Assembly: GCA_021788365.1 (NCBI GenBank)
Contig: JAJYKS010000003.1
Location: forward strand, 62,001 to 126,000
Length of the DNA: 64,000 nucleotides
Direction: 5' to 3'
Source of the DNA: a bacterium
GTDB taxonomy: Bacteria > Patescibacteria > Microgenomatia > UBA1400 > UBA12108
Shown piece after piece: positions 63,719-64,000 of the stretch (the first letter of the stretch is position 1; each line of letters starts with the position of its first letter). Both the position numbers and the translations under genes were made by a program. The notes beneath the pieces were generated by a model. That model saw only the letters and a list, made by a program, of their open reading frames with translations, was not told the DNA's origin and searched no databases.

Positions 63719-64000
63719 ATGGTTCGACAGATTTCGGGTGGTGTTGTGCATGAGTTGCCAGATGATTTGCGGGTGGCGCTTGCTGCCGACCCAGCGTCGC
63801 ATGCTTTGTGGGAATCTCTGACTCCCTTGGCTCGCAATGAGTGGATCTGCTGGACAATGTTCCCCAAACGCGAAGCAACGAGGTCTCAGCATGTGGCGCG
63901 TGTCGTTAGCGAGCTTAAAGAGGGGATGCGGCGGCCCTGCTGCTGGATTGGGTGTATCCACCGAAAGGATAAAGAGATTAGTCCATCGGTGAAAGGAATT
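63719..64000 (+). CDS. YdeI/OmpD-associated family protein, N-terminal part
   Basis: The frame runs to the end of the window without a stop (94 codons). LTPLARNEWICWTMFPKREATRSQHVARVV and ELKEGMRRPCCW match the YdeI family (bacteriocin-resistance or stress-related, function poorly known). TAAAAT at 63707-63712 sits 6 nt before the ATG, again predicting a leaderless start. The C-terminus is outside the window. Confidence 0.8.
   Translation, partial: MVRQISGGVVHELPDDLRVALAADPASHALWESLTPLARNEWICWTMFPKREATRSQHVARVVSELKEGMRRPCCWIGCIHRKDKEISPSVKGI

Overview
The window reads as a piece of a Candidate Phyla Radiation (Patescibacteria) genome. Signs are the CPR-type conserved small proteins (8399-8596, 49773-50063), a stripped-down fermentative gene set, class II (B12-dependent) ribonucleotide reduction with no B12 synthesis genes in view, a TsaC-TsaE fusion, dense gene packing with many ATGA stop/start overlaps, and the standard genetic code (TGA is used as stop throughout, which argues against Gracilibacteria/SR1). 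I cannot name the order or genus from sequence alone.

Layout. 1-8.2 kb: end of sufB, a short sufD-like gene, sufS and sufU (Fe-S assembly), tsaD and a tsaC-tsaE fusion (t6A tRNA modification), a HIT protein, an MFS carrier, then a ferredoxin reductase / zinc ribbon / ferredoxin / DsbA-like redox group. 8.3-26.6 kb: a strongly promoted CPR small protein, a glycosyltransferase and a GH36-like protein, a carbon module (rpiB, rpe, split transketolase, PfkB kinase, LDH), cmk, two class A PBPs flanking a GH18 protein, gmk and an M20 peptidase. 26.5-38 kb: a B12/deoxynucleotide region with a cobalamin riboswitch ahead of an unrecognised zinc-ribbon protein, then nrdR, three separate nrdJ genes, two Nudix genes, a MazG-like gene, maf and a cob(I)alamin adenosyltransferase. 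38-50 kb: a VirD4/TraG-like ATPase, a Xer-type recombinase, FtsB-like protein, several tRNAs, uridine kinase, dnaG and rpoD.

50.15-61.9 kb is an accessory island at a tRNA-Asn gene. It carries a large serine recombinase whose reading frame ends antisense to the tRNA, a run of small unknown genes, a highly structured RNA leader before a membrane metalloprotease, a two-gene Gabija-type defence system, a nucleotidyltransferase gene lying between 25-bp direct repeats, and a gene remnant at the far edge. After it the ordinary chromosome resumes with an alcohol dehydrogenase, a ComB-like phosphatase and the start of a YdeI-like protein.

Two themes cut across the window. First, many first genes of transcription units have a TATAAT-like box only 6-8 nt before the start codon, which predicts leaderless mRNAs; genes inside operons instead use Shine-Dalgarno sequences or overlaps. 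Second, the genome is peppered with several families of very short repeats that sit in frame inside housekeeping genes (nrdJ, cobA, tsaD, a Nudix gene) as well as between genes, including 58-bp units that duplicate the 3' end of two tRNA-Ser genes. All functional statements rest on motif recognition by eye; no database search or folding program was run.
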